Below, piece by piece: positions 1-9,638 of a DNA stretch of 64,000 bases. Source of the DNA: Bacillota bacterium. GTDB taxonomy: Bacteria; Bacillota; Clostridia; Acetivibrionales; DSM-1351. The notes beneath the pieces were generated by a model. It did not search any database. It had not been told where the DNA came from and saw only the letters and a list, made by a program, of their open reading frames with translations. The DNA lies in NCBI GenBank assembly GCA_023398105.1, contig JAEWST010000002.1, positions 116,695 through 180,694 of the forward strand, read 5' to 3'. Every line of letters starts with the position of its first letter. The stretch's first letter is position 1. Made by a program: the position numbers and the translations under genes.

Positions 1-1
1 A

Positions 2-820
2 ACTTTGAACTTATCACATGATGAAGTAAAAGCATCCCTTACCAGTCTTGATAATCTTGAAATTATTTCTTGGATTGAAGATAAGATTCAGTTAATAGAT
101 CTAAAGGATGCTGAAGTTAAACGTATATATAAGCTCAAATCAATATCTTCTCCTGAGCAGGCAAACGAAAACTTTGAGAAGAACAAAAGTAGAAATAGTA
201 CTCTTTCCGCAATAAATTCAAAGTTTTTTCAAGGTCTTATGCCTCCGAACTGGTACTTAACAATAGATAATTGGTTTTCTATATATAAATTCGATGAAGA
301 TGTAATGTATACATTATTTAAGTATTGCCATGACAACAATACCTTTCACAAAAGTTATATTGAAGCTGTTGCAAATAGCTGGCATCGACGAGGAATACAA
401 AATTTCTTTGATTTAGAAAAGTATTTTGAAGAGATGACACATGTTCGTGGTATAAAGGGAACAATTATCAAAAAGCTGAGGTTAAGAAGAGCCTTAACTG
501 AATATGAACATGATTATGTTGAAAAATGGGTTCTTGATTATAAATATAATATTGATATTATTGAAATAGCTCTTAAAAAGACAGTTGGAAAGACTAATCC
601 AGACTTCAAATTTTTAAACACTCTTTTAACTAAATGGCATGATTTGGGTTTAGTTTCAGCTGAAGAGATACTTGGATATGATAATAGTCTCAAATCACAG
701 AATCAGGCTACAAAGAATACTCAAAAGCCCAAGGATTCCCAAAGAGAAAACTTTGACCAACGTCAATATAATGAAGACTATTATGATAACTTTTTTACCA
801 ATACAAATAAAACGTCTTAA
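2..820 (+). CDS. DnaD-domain replication protein (5' end outside the window)
   Basis: Two copies of the DnaD/DnaB_2 C-terminal domain are visible. The first covers about residues 75-135 of the visible part (motifs YIEAVANSWHRRGI and MPPNWYLTIDNWF). The second covers about 165-225 (FLNTLLTKWHDLGL). Proteins of this family remodel DNA and help load the replicative helicase at initiation and restart. The frame is open to the first base with only a TTG at position 5, so the true start and the N-terminal winged-helix part probably lie upstream. The tail is polar and low in complexity (Gln/Asn/Asp rich), as is common in this family. It is followed by the helicase loader gene 64 bp downstream, a standard primosome pair. 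Function is inferred from the family. Confidence 0.85.
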   Translation, partial: TLNLSHDEVKASLTSLDNLEIISWIEDKIQLIDLKDAEVKRIYKLKSISSPEQANENFEKNKSRNSTLSAINSKFFQGLMPPNWYLTIDNWFSIYKFDEDVMYTLFKYCHDNNTFHKSYIEAVANSWHRRGIQNFFDLEKYFEEMTHVRGIKGTIIKKLRLRRALTEYEHDYVEKWVLDYKYNIDIIEIALKKTVGKTNPDFKFLNTLLTKWHDLGLVSAEEILGYDNSLKSQNQATKNTQKPKDSQRENFDQRQYNEDYYDNFFTNTNKTS

Positions 821-884
821 ATATCTAAGGCACTCTACATATAATTTCATTTATTAGTGCATGTGGTAATCGTAGGAGGCTAGT

Positions 885-1898
885 ATGAACAGAGATATAC
901 ATAATATAATTATCAGAGAATACGAGAGAAGACAAAAGCAAGCAGCTGATATTGCACAGGAACATAAGGAAGAATTATATTCCAAAATACCTCGTCTGCT
1001 AGAAATTGATAACCAGATTAATCAATTGGGTATTAAATACAATAGATTAATTCTTTTGTCTAAAGGTGATACAGCTGAGCTTTCGTTGGAGCTTACTAAT
1101 AATATTGAGCAGCTTAATTTTGAAAAAAATAATCTATTGAAAAGCAATGGTATTAGTATTGAGTATCTTAAGCCTCAATACCAGTGCCTAAAATGCTCTG
1201 ATACAGGTTATTTATCTGATTCAAGGGGATATAAGCGTTGCTCCTGTTACAAACAGCAGATGATAAGCCATCTGTTTTCATCTGCCAATATTACTTATAC
1301 AGGACATGAGTGCTTCGATAATTTTAATGAGCTATTATACCCAGATGAAGTTAATCCTGATAAGTATGGAATTGCTATATCTCCACGTGAGAATATAAAT
1401 AACATAAAAGAAAAATGTATTGAATTTACCAATAATTTTGATAACCAAAACCAGAAAAACTTATTTTTTAGCGGACGAACTGGTGTTGGTAAAACTTTTT
1501 TGTCCTTTTGTATTGCCAGAGAACTGATTCATCAAGGCAGGACTGTGCTGTACTTAACAGCACCTATACTTTTTGATACTATTACGGAATATAAAATGAA
1601 GGCTTTTAAAGAATACAATTTTAATGATGATAGATATCAAAGTATCTTTTCTGTAGAATTACTTATAATTGATGACCTTGGTACAGAAACCTTGAGCGAT
1701 GCCCGATATGCAGAGCTTTTAAATATCCTAAACACACGACAATCCCGTGACTCTATTTCTTGCTGTAAAACTATTATTTCAACAAATATGGGCCCTAAAA
1801 AGCTATTTGAGCTTTATACAGAGCGTATTACATCCAGAATAATGGGATATTTCGACAGGCTGGTTGTTGCTGGGAAAGATATTCGTAGCCTAAATTAA
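885..1898 (+). CDS. DnaC/DnaI-like helicase loader ATPase
   Basis: This AAA+ ATPase of 337 residues is of the DnaC/IstB type. It has a coiled N-terminal region (1-95) and a zinc-binding cluster with Cys101, Cys104, Cys119 and Cys121. The Walker A is GRTGVGKT (197-204), the Walker B is LLIIDDLGTE (about 264), and a sensor region (TIISTNMG) follows. The Cys cluster before the ATPase core is typical of the DnaI/DnaC loaders of Firmicutes and not of transposon-linked IstB. An AGGAGG ribosome binding site lies 7 bp before the ATG. It follows the DnaD-domain gene and should act with it in loading the replicative helicase on DNA. Confidence 0.88.
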   Translation: MNRDIHNIIIREYERRQKQAADIAQEHKEELYSKIPRLLEIDNQINQLGIKYNRLILLSKGDTAELSLELTNNIEQLNFEKNNLLKSNGISIEYLKPQYQCLKCSDTGYLSDSRGYKRCSCYKQQMISHLFSSANITYTGHECFDNFNELLYPDEVNPDKYGIAISPRENINNIKEKCIEFTNNFDNQNQKNLFFSGRTGVGKTFLSFCIARELIHQGRTVLYLTAPILFDTITEYKMKAFKEYNFNDDRYQSIFSVELLIIDDLGTETLSDARYAELLNILNTRQSRDSISCCKTIISTNMGPKKLFELYTERITSRIMGYFDRLVVAGKDIRSLN

Positions 1899-1906
1899 GT
1901 TATATC

Positions 1907-1939
1907 AAAGTACACAACCTATTATTGGCTATGTACTTT
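1907..1939. terminator. hairpin between convergent genes
   Basis: AAAGTACA pairs with TGTACTTT (8 bp stem, 17-base loop) between the stop of the DnaC-like gene and the stop of the convergent CPBP protease gene. No clear T-run follows on either strand, so a bidirectional terminator is likely but not certain. Confidence 0.45.
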
Positions 1940-1995
1940 AACAAACCATATTGATAAATTTAGCAGGACCACCATTGAATTCTATATACTCCTAG

Positions 1996-3207
1996 TTAGG
2001 ATCTGATTATCCATAACGCTTTTAATAGATTATATAGTACACCGCTGTCAATATTCATTAGCTCTAAAAATTGACCTAAAAATATAAAAGTAATTATTAT
2101 GAGTCCTGGAAGAACAGAAATATAGCCAGCTAGACTTGATTTTTTTGTCCTTGCTGTGTCATAATCAAAAACTTCCTGTATTTGATTTATCCTATGACTG
2201 CCTTGTACTTCTTCAAATCCCACTTGCCCAATACTATTGTCATTAGTAGTTTCTAACCCATCCTGAAGAATATTGCCTGATATATTATTTACACCTGCAT
2301 TAGCAGATATAGACGTATATTTCCCACCTTCTATTTCTTTCTTATTAACTCTACAGAGTGCATAAAATAATGCTACAAATACAGCAGTACATGATAAAAA
2401 TATCATAAAATAGAATATTATTACAATAATCCATGAAAGCATTGGAATACTTGAAAAATCAAAATTCTCTAACTGTGTAAGTCCCTGCTTCTCCATTTCA
2501 TCTATTTTACTTGAATTTGAATAAAGCAGAAATACTATAATGGCATTATTAGTAAAATGGGCAACAATACCTGTATATATACTTTTAGTTCTATAAACAA
2601 TAAAGCCTATTAATCCCCCTATAAGTATTAGCCCAATGCTCTTTTGAAAATCTCTATGCAATACTCCAAATAGAACTGAAGTTGTTACCAAAGAAGTTAC
2701 AACACCATATCTTTCATAAGCTTTGCTTATCAGACCTCTGAACAATATTTCCTCACATACAGCAGCAGAAACGCCCACCACTAATAATGCGATAAATAGT
2801 GTTGGAGTATCTGAAACTGTCACCTGCTCAATTGGAAGTATTTTACCAAAAACAAGTCTTATTATTCCTAATATAACGGCATTAACTACTGCCACAATTG
2901 GTAAAGCAAAAATCATTAATAAAGGCACTATAAGATAGTTTATTGGTTTAGTCTTTCTCAATTGTAAAGTATCCTTAATATTGTACTTTCCAATTATTAA
3001 AAATATTAGAGCAGGTGCCAATACAAACAACACCTCACCTAACCCACTTCTTAGATAGTTATTTTCAAAGGGTAATAGTATACCTCCATATGTTAAAAGA
3101 ATTGCTGTCATTGAAAAAAATACACCTGCAGCTAATGGACCAGGAAATTTTTTATTTTTCTCAGCTGTATGCTTATATGAAAACTGCTCATCAATGTTAT
3201 TATCCAC
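1996..3207 (-). CDS. CPBP family intramembrane metalloprotease
   Basis: This is a polytopic membrane protein of 403 residues with about eight hydrophobic segments. It carries the CPBP (CAAX protease / Abi) signature: EExxxR at Glu152-Glu153...Arg157, FxxxH around His184, and HxxxN around His217. These residues form the membrane-embedded active site. Family members process prenylated proteins or peptides such as bacteriocins, and the substrate here is unknown. A soluble stretch (about 290-350) between the last segments is unlike the short family core and may be a cytoplasmic loop. The start is a GTG with a GGAGG site 10 bp upstream. It stands alone, convergent with the DnaC-like gene. Confidence 0.85.
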   Translation of the reverse strand: MDNNIDEQFSYKHTAEKNKKFPGPLAAGVFFSMTAILLTYGGILLPFENNYLRSGLGEVLFVLAPALIFLIIGKYNIKDTLQLRKTKPINYLIVPLLMIFALPIVAVVNAVILGIIRLVFGKILPIEQVTVSDTPTLFIALLVVGVSAAVCEEILFRGLISKAYERYGVVTSLVTTSVLFGVLHRDFQKSIGLILIGGLIGFIVYRTKSIYTGIVAHFTNNAIIVFLLYSNSSKIDEMEKQGLTQLENFDFSSIPMLSWIIVIIFYFMIFLSCTAVFVALFYALCRVNKKEIEGGKYTSISANAGVNNISGNILQDGLETTNDNSIGQVGFEEVQGSHRINQIQEVFDYDTARTKKSSLAGYISVLPGLIIITFIFLGQFLELMNIDSGVLYNLLKALWIIRS

Positions 3208-3746
3208 GAAAAATCCTCCTATAGATTGGTGTAAAAAAGTTAGTGATATTTCTAAATATAATTTTGTAAGTTCCTCATTTTTTAATATTCTAAGGTTTCA
3301 AATTTTTAATCATAAAACTATCCTTATACAAATCTAATATTTAATAGTAGTTATCTAATATATAATTTTTAGATACTTCTTAATATTACTATTCAAATAA
3401 AATAAATACAATTACTTAATTATAAAAATAATGAAAAACTTACTATGTTTTTCTATTACGTGTAAAGTTACTTCTATAAATTGGGAGTTTAATACTATAA
3501 ATCATTGAAAATAATAATATAGTTACTATTCAGTCGCTATATTATTAGATATATACATTTGATGTAAAAAAGTACTTTATAAAAATTAAGTAAAAAATAG
3601 CTAAATTTTATATAAACTATATGTAAAGCGTCACTTGTATCTATTCATTAGTATAGTTTAAGGCTGGATAATAACATTAACAAGCCAATTTTATCAACTG
3701 TAAGCAGTAATATATTGGCTTAATTTATATTTTGGGGTGGGATATT
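3208..3746. other. AT-rich intergenic region without genes
   Basis: No plausible coding frame is seen. The only structure is a hairpin at 3682-3721 (AAGCCAAT paired with ATTGGCTT). It may be part of the leader of the next gene. Confidence 0.5.
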
Positions 3747-3787
3747 GGGCACTAGACATAAATAAAACAGTCTAGAAAGGGGTGCCC
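3747..3787 (+). promoter_or_regulatory. leader hairpin enclosing the ribosome binding site of the DUF3892 gene
   Basis: GGGCA (3747) pairs with TGCCC (ending 3787), and CTAGAC (3752-3757) pairs with GTCTAG (3770-3775). The Shine-Dalgarno AAAGGGG (3776-3782) lies in the bulge and lower stem, 2 bp before the start codon region. Such an arrangement could limit translation; this is inference from base pairing alone. Confidence 0.45.
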
Positions 3788-3789
3788 TT

Positions 3790-4023
3790 ATGAATAGCGA
3801 AAATAAAATTGTAAAGGTTAAGAAGAATGAGCAAGGTGCTGTTACTGAGGTAATGTTTGAAAGCGGTCGTGTTTGTCCCTTGAATTTTGCAATATTAATG
3901 GCAAGGAATGGTGGTCTTGAAGGGTTTAATGTGGTTAGAGGAAAAAACGGTGGTGAGTATCTCAGTGCCGACCCGAATAGTTCTGATGTTGAAGAATTGA
4001 ATAATTTGCCGAGATTTAAATAA
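3790..4023 (+). CDS. DUF3892 domain small protein
   Basis: This protein of 77 residues matches the DUF3892 pattern: an opening IVKVKKNEQGAVTEVM strand pair, a central short helix with a Gly-rich turn, and the terminal GEYLSADPNSS...NLPRF motif. The function of the family is not known. The ribosome binding site AAAGGGG lies inside a predicted hairpin (3747-3787), and a factor-independent terminator follows about 90 bp downstream, so it is probably monocistronic. It is one of few + strand genes in this half of the window. Confidence 0.8.
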   Translation: MNSENKIVKVKKNEQGAVTEVMFESGRVCPLNFAILMARNGGLEGFNVVRGKNGGEYLSADPNSSDVEELNNLPRFK

Positions 4024-4114
4024 ATCAGATTTTAAAAGCAGCAAAATTTGAAGGAGCAGAAACCAAAAGTCATTCTGCCCCCAATTGTGCCTAATATTCC
4101 ACATATCAGTTATT

Positions 4115-4150
4115 AACGGGCTACTCACTAGAGTTCCCGTTCTTTTTTAT
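4115..4150 (+). terminator. factor-independent terminator of the DUF3892 gene
   Basis: AACGGG pairs with CCCGTT and is followed by CTTTTTTAT on the + strand. Confidence 0.75.
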
Positions 4151-4626
4151 TATTGTATATCTTCATTTTCAGGCTTTATAAACGGCTCTTTTGTATTGTC
4201 ACTACTACTTTCGTAATTATATATATCCCCATCTCTTTGATATGTCATAAATGCTTTAACAGCTTTCGACACTATTAAAGTAATACATATCGCTATGTAT
4301 AATAACCCCCATACTAAATAAATAATACCAAATATCGGATTGATGTTAAATAACGGAATGACTGAGATAAGTGCTACTATGCCACCTAGAGAGAGTAAAA
4401 CTACAAATACCCATCTTGACCAGTTATGCCCTTTATATAGATTATATGAAATTCCTATTTCCAGTAATAATCTAATTAATCCCTTTATTATTTTTGTTGT
4501 AGCATAGCCTATATCTCCATTTAATGAATACAGCAATGTAGTACTCACAATTGTGGCAACATTAATTAGTAGTAAGATTGCAATAATACTAATTATAATT
4601 CTTTTTCCTCTAATAACTAAATTCAT
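4150..4626 (-). CDS. small polytopic membrane protein, function unknown
   Basis: Four hydrophobic segments fill most of the 158 residues (about 12-32, 40-60, 70-92, 98-122), and a charged, Ser/Asn/Asp-rich tail ends the protein. I recognise no family. The start is supported by an AAGGGGA site 8 bp upstream. It lies in a run of - strand genes of unknown function (4.1-9.1 kb), with a 67-bp gap to the upstream C_GCAxxG_C_C gene. Confidence 0.65.
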   Translation of the reverse strand: MNLVIRGKRIIISIIAILLLINVATIVSTTLLYSLNGDIGYATTKIIKGLIRLLLEIGISYNLYKGHNWSRWVFVVLLSLGGIVALISVIPLFNINPIFGIIYLVWGLLYIAICITLIVSKAVKAFMTYQRDGDIYNYESSSDNTKEPFIKPENEDIQ

Positions 4627-4692
4627 TCGATAATCCCCTTTAAAATAATTTGATTAATTAAACCTTTTATTCACTGCTATGTAAAATACTAT

Positions 4693-5130
4693 TTACAAAA
4701 TCTCTTCAACAATTTCCGTTGCTCTTTTAACAAGCCTTGGACAAAGTGATTTAAATAGTCCCTCTTCTGCTGCTTTTTTCATTTCCTCTAAATTGCCGAT
4801 ATCATATTTAAGTAATTCCTTACAATTCACCGAACCAAATTCTGCTTTAAAGCGTTTTGAAAATTCCTTAACAAGGGCATATGTTTTATCTTTTGCGGCA
4901 TTATCATCGGCTTTTGATTTTCCGTACTTAAGCCCAATTACCATAAATGCTCCCGTCACAGCACCACAAGTCTCACCAATAAGTCCCATACCTCCCCCGA
5001 AAGCACATGAAATTTTCAGAGCAGTTTCCTTATCTAAGCCTAACTCTTCGCAATATGTAGTAAAAACTGCCTGTGCACAGTTGAAGCCATTAGTGAAGCA
5101 TTGTACTGCTGAATCTGATTTGTTACACAT
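4693..5130 (-). CDS. C_GCAxxG_C_C family redox-active protein
   Basis: The 145 residues show the family pattern of conserved cysteines. There is NCAQAVF near residue 17, the glycine-rich CAFGGGMGLIGETCGAVTGA stretch, a Cys in the VNCKELL motif and a last Cys in LCPRLV. The family is thought to be a membrane-associated redox or metal-binding protein common in anaerobes; its reaction is not established. Length and cysteine spacing are normal. It is separate from recognisable redox partners here. Confidence 0.85.
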   Translation of the reverse strand: MCNKSDSAVQCFTNGFNCAQAVFTTYCEELGLDKETALKISCAFGGGMGLIGETCGAVTGAFMVIGLKYGKSKADDNAAKDKTYALVKEFSKRFKAEFGSVNCKELLKYDIGNLEEMKKAAEEGLFKSLCPRLVKRATEIVEEIL

Positions 5131-5240
5131 TGGCTAATTCCCCCTTTTAATGACCCTTAATTTTACAAGACTCCAAAAAGCATCTTTGTATTATTATACA
5201 TTATTATGTATATTTATACAATGGTTGAAATTTATTTATT

Positions 5241-5837
5241 CTAATATCCAACATCAAAATTATAGACTTTGTTAGCTTTACTCCTTTTTCTAAAGGTATA
5301 TACAAAAAGGACAATAGAACCACCTATAGCTACAAAAATTATACCAAAACATATTAAAATAGTTCTTACTAATACTAGTCCAAACCCTTTACCTATTGCT
5401 AATACAGCCTCTTCACCTTCCCCTGACTCATATGCAGCGTCTATTTCATATATACCAGCCTTATCAATAGTAAAACTAAATAAACTCTGTCCTTCTCTAC
5501 CATTAACTGAATACGTGGCATTAGCTGTTGAGTTTTTTAATATTATGTGTTCCCCTGTCTCAGTGTTTTTAAGTTTACATACTAAGCCATTTATATTGTT
5601 TGTTTCGAAAACTCTTCCATCAACAACACTTATATACTCATAATATATATTATAATTACCAGGTTCATTTAGTTCGATTGTCCTCGTACCTGGAACTACA
5701 ACCTGATTATCTAAATTACTGACACTAGATAAAATACCTGTCACCAACACAACCACAAATGAAATAATACCAATAATAAAAATAACACCTGAAACAGCAT
5801 ACAGCAATTTGCTTTGTCTAATACTATTATTTTCCAT
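5241..5837 (-). CDS. membrane protein with extracellular beta domain, function unknown
   Basis: The 198 residues begin with one membrane segment (about 12-36), followed by an outside domain of roughly 110 residues rich in beta-type residues (motif NEPGNYNIYYEY). A second membrane segment (about 153-180) and a short basic tail end it. The layout resembles a sensor or adhesion-type domain held between two membrane helices, but no family is recognised. A GAGGAGG site lies 8 bp before the ATG. Confidence 0.65.
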   Translation of the reverse strand: MENNSIRQSKLLYAVSGVIFIIGIISFVVVLVTGILSSVSNLDNQVVVPGTRTIELNEPGNYNIYYEYISVVDGRVFETNNINGLVCKLKNTETGEHIILKNSTANATYSVNGREGQSLFSFTIDKAGIYEIDAAYESGEGEEAVLAIGKGFGLVLVRTILICFGIIFVAIGGSIVLFVYTFRKRSKANKVYNFDVGY

Positions 5838-6015
5838 TTAAATCCTCCTCTTATTCTTATATTGGCAATTAGCCTTTATATTTTTATACTCTCAACTTTC
5901 CTAGTTGAAAATTGGAAGATACTCAATTATATCAATATAGATATATCTAAATTCTCAATACGCCCTCATGAGACACTATTAATTTCATTTAGTCTAATTG
6001 ATTACTTCTGCTTTG

Positions 6016-7074
6016 TCACTTCATTATCCTATTTCTGTATATTTCTTGTATATTCTCAATGTCTTTTGCCTTATCTTCCTGTTTTAGTAATATTTCATTA
6101 ATAATATCTATCTTTTCATTAAATATATCTGTATCCTTTTGTTCATAAAATAAACAAGTATCACTTTCATCCACTTCAAACTTGCCACATGAATCCCTTA
6201 AGAACTCTAATATATCAATATAAAAATCACAATATTTCATTTCAATGTCAAAATACTCTTCAAACATAATTTTATTATCTATAATAATACTATCAAAACC
6301 TTCCAAAAAGGTTTTCTTATAGGCATAAGAAAAATCAATATCACTAATGAGATTTCTTAATTCCTCTGAATTTCCAAAGTAAGTGTTCTTATAGTTATTT
6401 ATTGTACTCTTATGCTTTTCTAATTCACTTATGCTATTGCTTATACTATCCTTACTTGATAATAAAGTTCTTTTAATATAAGTATCTGTCACAAGGAAAT
6501 TGTGAACTTCATTATATTTTGTTTTCTCAACTATAATTTTATTAAGTAATCTTTCAAAAGCAGTTAGTTTTGTAGCATTTTTTCCATATGCTTCTTCAGT
6601 AAATATTCTATTTTTAATATTTGCATTCATAAAGTCATTCTGCATCATTTCTGAAAGTGCTTCTTGAGTTTTTAGTTTTTGGATATGCTCTTTTGAAATT
6701 TCATATGTAGTTTGTCCAAAACTTGAAATCTGAGCTAACAAAAAAATTATGCTTACTATAATCATAAAATTAGCTTTTGCATTCTCTGATTTAATTCTAT
6801 AACCAATAAATATTATTATTGCGACCACAATCCCTGTACCAATAATTGATCCAACCATATACGCCAAGTTATAAGAGTCAAAATTTGATCCTTCGTTATA
6901 ATTATCTAATAATTGTTCAATAATACTAACAACTGCTCCAATAATCAGAAGAATTATTGAAACAATAATGGTAGTTTTCCTTGACTCTGTTTTTTTGAGA
7001 GGTAGTTTATTTATTTCCTCCCGTTGATTTTCAACGCACTCACCATCTAACTCTCTCTGTTTATCATCACACAT
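6016..7074 (-). CDS. membrane-anchored coiled-coil protein, function unknown
   Basis: The 352 residues hold a polar start (1-30), three hydrophobic segments (about 34-50, 70-92 and 98-118), then about 230 residues that are mostly helical and charged, with coiled-coil character. No catalytic motif is visible. An AGGGGG site precedes the ATG. It belongs to a same-strand series of membrane proteins but is separated by about 100-180 bp from its neighbours, so an operon is not certain. Confidence 0.65.
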   Translation of the reverse strand: MCDDKQRELDGECVENQREEINKLPLKKTESRKTTIIVSIILLIIGAVVSIIEQLLDNYNEGSNFDSYNLAYMVGSIIGTGIVVAIIIFIGYRIKSENAKANFMIIVSIIFLLAQISSFGQTTYEISKEHIQKLKTQEALSEMMQNDFMNANIKNRIFTEEAYGKNATKLTAFERLLNKIIVEKTKYNEVHNFLVTDTYIKRTLLSSKDSISNSISELEKHKSTINNYKNTYFGNSEELRNLISDIDFSYAYKKTFLEGFDSIIIDNKIMFEEYFDIEMKYCDFYIDILEFLRDSCGKFEVDESDTCLFYEQKDTDIFNEKIDIINEILLKQEDKAKDIENIQEIYRNRIMK

Positions 7075-7177
7075 ATTGTCCCCCTGTATTCACAAAAAAA
7101 ATAATATATTATTCTAAAAATGCATACTAATCATATTATTAGTCATTTTTTGTGTCAATACATATACTAAATAAATC

Positions 7178-8392
7178 TTAAATATAGGAAAATAAGATAG
7201 GTAACATAAATAATAAAACAGCTATAATCCCTCTAAATGTTGAGTATTCACCATGATGTACCATAGTGTCCCCATCTCTGTCCCATTTTGTTATCCCGTT
7301 TTTCATCAATTTGTTGTATGAAACAATATATGAAACTGTACTTAAAAATGGCAATTCCAAAGCACATCCATATACAAGTACTTTTGTAGCTCTCTTGAGT
7401 GCGGTGGTATATGTAAGCTTTTCACCACTTTTGCTTGTAATTCTAACCTTAAGTAACCATTTTCCAAAAGTATAGCCTACTTTAGATAATAATAAAGCTT
7501 CTATAAACAGCCATAGAATATAAAACATTATATTTACCAATAACTTAATCCATATATTCTTTGATAAAAAAATTGTATAAGTTTCAGGTGATAATATTGA
7601 CCAGAATATAACTAATAGATTTGTCCAAATACCATAATCAATGGTTCTGGAAAGATAACGTATCCAAGGTCTGATTTGAGTAGTATTTATTCCCTCTTCA
7701 TCTATAATATATTGTTTTGCTTTAGGCAAACCATCCATTATAAAAGTTCCGCTTCTATCATCAGTCATTTGGGGATATAATTTTTGAAGATTTTTGATGC
7801 TATCTATCTTTTCTAAAGAGTTGAACTTCTCTTGGATTTCATCATTACTGAAACCCATTGCAGTCATTGCTCTCAGGCAGTAAGCAATATATGTATCAAT
7901 ACCGAATTTTTGCAGTTGTTCTTTTTTAACTTTAAAACTCAACCATTCTGTTGGGTAAAAGTAATCTAAACAAATTTCATCTTTATAGTTATCCTCTTTT
8001 CCAAATACGTTCCAGTTTTTATTTGCAAAATTCTTAGTCCTGTCATCTATAATAATGCTGATATTGGAGGTGTCCTTGATTTCTGCCTGTACTTCTTCAT
8101 TTATAAACTTATTAACTATTTTATAGTACTCATCAATTGTAGCCTTTTCTTCGGGAAATAGCTTCAAAAAAGAGTATATGATATCTTCAGAATTAGCATA
8201 TCTAATTAAATCCTTCAAAACAATATTATCACTTTCCCAAAGATGACCAGCTTCTCTGCTAAACAGCTCCGTTTTAGCTTTGTCAATTGCTTCTTGCTCA
8301 TACTCATTATTTTCCGAATAGATTATTTTCCTCAACTCTTCATCTTTTAAAACTGACAGATTTTCTTTAAATCCATTGTTTTCATTAGACAT
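7178..8392 (-). CDS. RDD family membrane protein
   Basis: The C-terminal 170 residues form an RDD domain. It has RPWIRYLSRTIDYGIW at the first membrane helix, GYTFGKWLLKVRI after the second or third, and LKRATKVLVYG. The Arg and Asp residues that name the family are present. The 230-residue N-terminal part is soluble, charged and unlike standard RDD proteins, so this is a fusion of an unknown cytoplasmic domain to an RDD membrane module. RDD proteins have been linked to ion transport or membrane homeostasis. Function here is open. Confidence 0.75.
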   Translation of the reverse strand: MSNENNGFKENLSVLKDEELRKIIYSENNEYEQEAIDKAKTELFSREAGHLWESDNIVLKDLIRYANSEDIIYSFLKLFPEEKATIDEYYKIVNKFINEEVQAEIKDTSNISIIIDDRTKNFANKNWNVFGKEDNYKDEICLDYFYPTEWLSFKVKKEQLQKFGIDTYIAYCLRAMTAMGFSNDEIQEKFNSLEKIDSIKNLQKLYPQMTDDRSGTFIMDGLPKAKQYIIDEEGINTTQIRPWIRYLSRTIDYGIWTNLLVIFWSILSPETYTIFLSKNIWIKLLVNIMFYILWLFIEALLLSKVGYTFGKWLLKVRITSKSGEKLTYTTALKRATKVLVYGCALELPFLSTVSYIVSYNKLMKNGITKWDRDGDTMVHHGEYSTFRGIIAVLLFMLPILFSYI

Positions 8393-8481
8393 ACTGTTGC
8401 TCCAATCTATGTAATATGTGTTTTTTATAAAGAAGCTAGTGCCCTTAAAGTACTTGTAAAGTGTGTAATCAAGTCAATTAT

Positions 8482-9057
8482 CTATTCTTCCTTTTTACTA
8501 CTCTTACTTATCTCATTTAAAACCAATTGTGACTGTGAGAATAACAACTGAGCTTCCTTACTTTTCTGTGCATCCTTTATATCCATATCAATTGAGAAAA
8601 TTCCTGCTTTAGTGAACAAATAAAAAGTATGGTGATTTTCCTTAGGTAAGACATCTATACTTTCAGCAAGCTTGGTAATAGGCAATGCCTGAAAACAGTT
8701 TTCTAAAAATGTTAATACTGCCTTGTTGACAGCTTCATGCTGACCAGCACCAATAATTCCTCCACCCTCAGAAAAATAAAGGCTGGTTGTTCCATCAATA
8801 AAACAAATCATTGTCGCAGTGTTTCTGTTATCAACACCCATGTCTACTACTACACCATAGACCTGATAGTCATTACCCATCTTCACACCCATATCTTCAT
8901 GCGTAAAACTAAACGCCAGTTTGCGCATAGAAGCGTATGTATATTCATCATTCTGAGAATCTTGATTATATATATTATGCTGAATCTGATTATCCTTATT
9001 ATTATTTTGATTATTATTGTTATTAGTACTTTCTGTCTTTTTTATTAATCTGAACAA
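8482..9057 (-). CDS. conserved hypothetical soluble protein
   Basis: About 191 residues. After an Asn-rich low-complexity stretch (NNNNNQNNN) there is a mixed alpha/beta domain with YGVVVDMGVDNRNTATMICF and a GGGIIGAGQHEAVNKAVL loop. I do not recognise the family. The ATG at 9078 has no ribosome binding site. An AAAGGAG lies inside that reading frame 8 bp before a TTG at 9057, so the TTG is the more likely start. It is the first gene of the - strand hypothetical series and may be co-transcribed with the RDD gene 90 bp downstream. Confidence 0.6.
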   Translation of the reverse strand: MFRLIKKTESTNNNNNQNNNKDNQIQHNIYNQDSQNDEYTYASMRKLAFSFTHEDMGVKMGNDYQVYGVVVDMGVDNRNTATMICFIDGTTSLYFSEGGGIIGAGQHEAVNKAVLTFLENCFQALPITKLAESIDVLPKENHHTFYLFTKAGIFSIDMDIKDAQKSKEAQLLFSQSQLVLNEISKSSKKEE

Positions 9058-9235
9058 GTTAAACACTCCTTTCAACATTTCATAAAATACTTTTTAAACA
9101 TATATATATTCTACCCACTATAATTTCATAATAACCTTTCGCCTCATATAAATAAAGCAGTTTAGCAGAGACTTCGTGGGTGTACGCTTTCTTTTTTACG
9201 GCTTAGATCGACTTTTTTCAATCTATTGCCCAAAC

Positions 9236-9415
9236 CAACTTTAGGTAAAAATTAAACTTTATAGACATAGATTAACCCACCTGTGCTTATGGAAAGTCTA
9301 TCCATGCTCAAGTTTATCAATAGTTTGTTACCAAGTTAACTAACTTATTTTAAACAATTATTTAGTTTTTCTTTATAAGTTCTCCAACACCTACAATTAT
9401 CGACTGCGAAAGTTG
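9236..9415 (-). repeat. family B repeat, diverged long copy
   Basis: Read on the - strand it begins CAACTTTCGCAGTCGATAAT, continues with the TTGTAGGTGTT box, and contains an internal segment (TGATAAACTTGAGCATGG...TAGACTTT) shared with the copy at 56035-56165. The outer end is near CAACTTTAGG at 9236. The copy is decayed. Confidence 0.6.
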
Positions 9416-9638
9416 AACTAGCTACATATAATAATTTGGGTTGGATTTACAATTTGTAAAACGAATAATTAATAGCACAATAATTTAAAAGTCTATATTA
9501 AAATTACCCTAGAAAATGTAATTTGTCCACTTAAAATTTTTCTTAAGCCTCAGAAAGTCAAATATTATTTTACTATCTCAGCTATAACGAAGCAATAAAT
9601 ATGTAGCACAGAACCTGTTTTTATAAAACTATAAATAT

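Noticed and set aside
5893..5940. A further family B copy (CAACTTTCCTAGTTGAAAATTG)
   Set aside because: Only the first 20 bases match; no matching far end was found.
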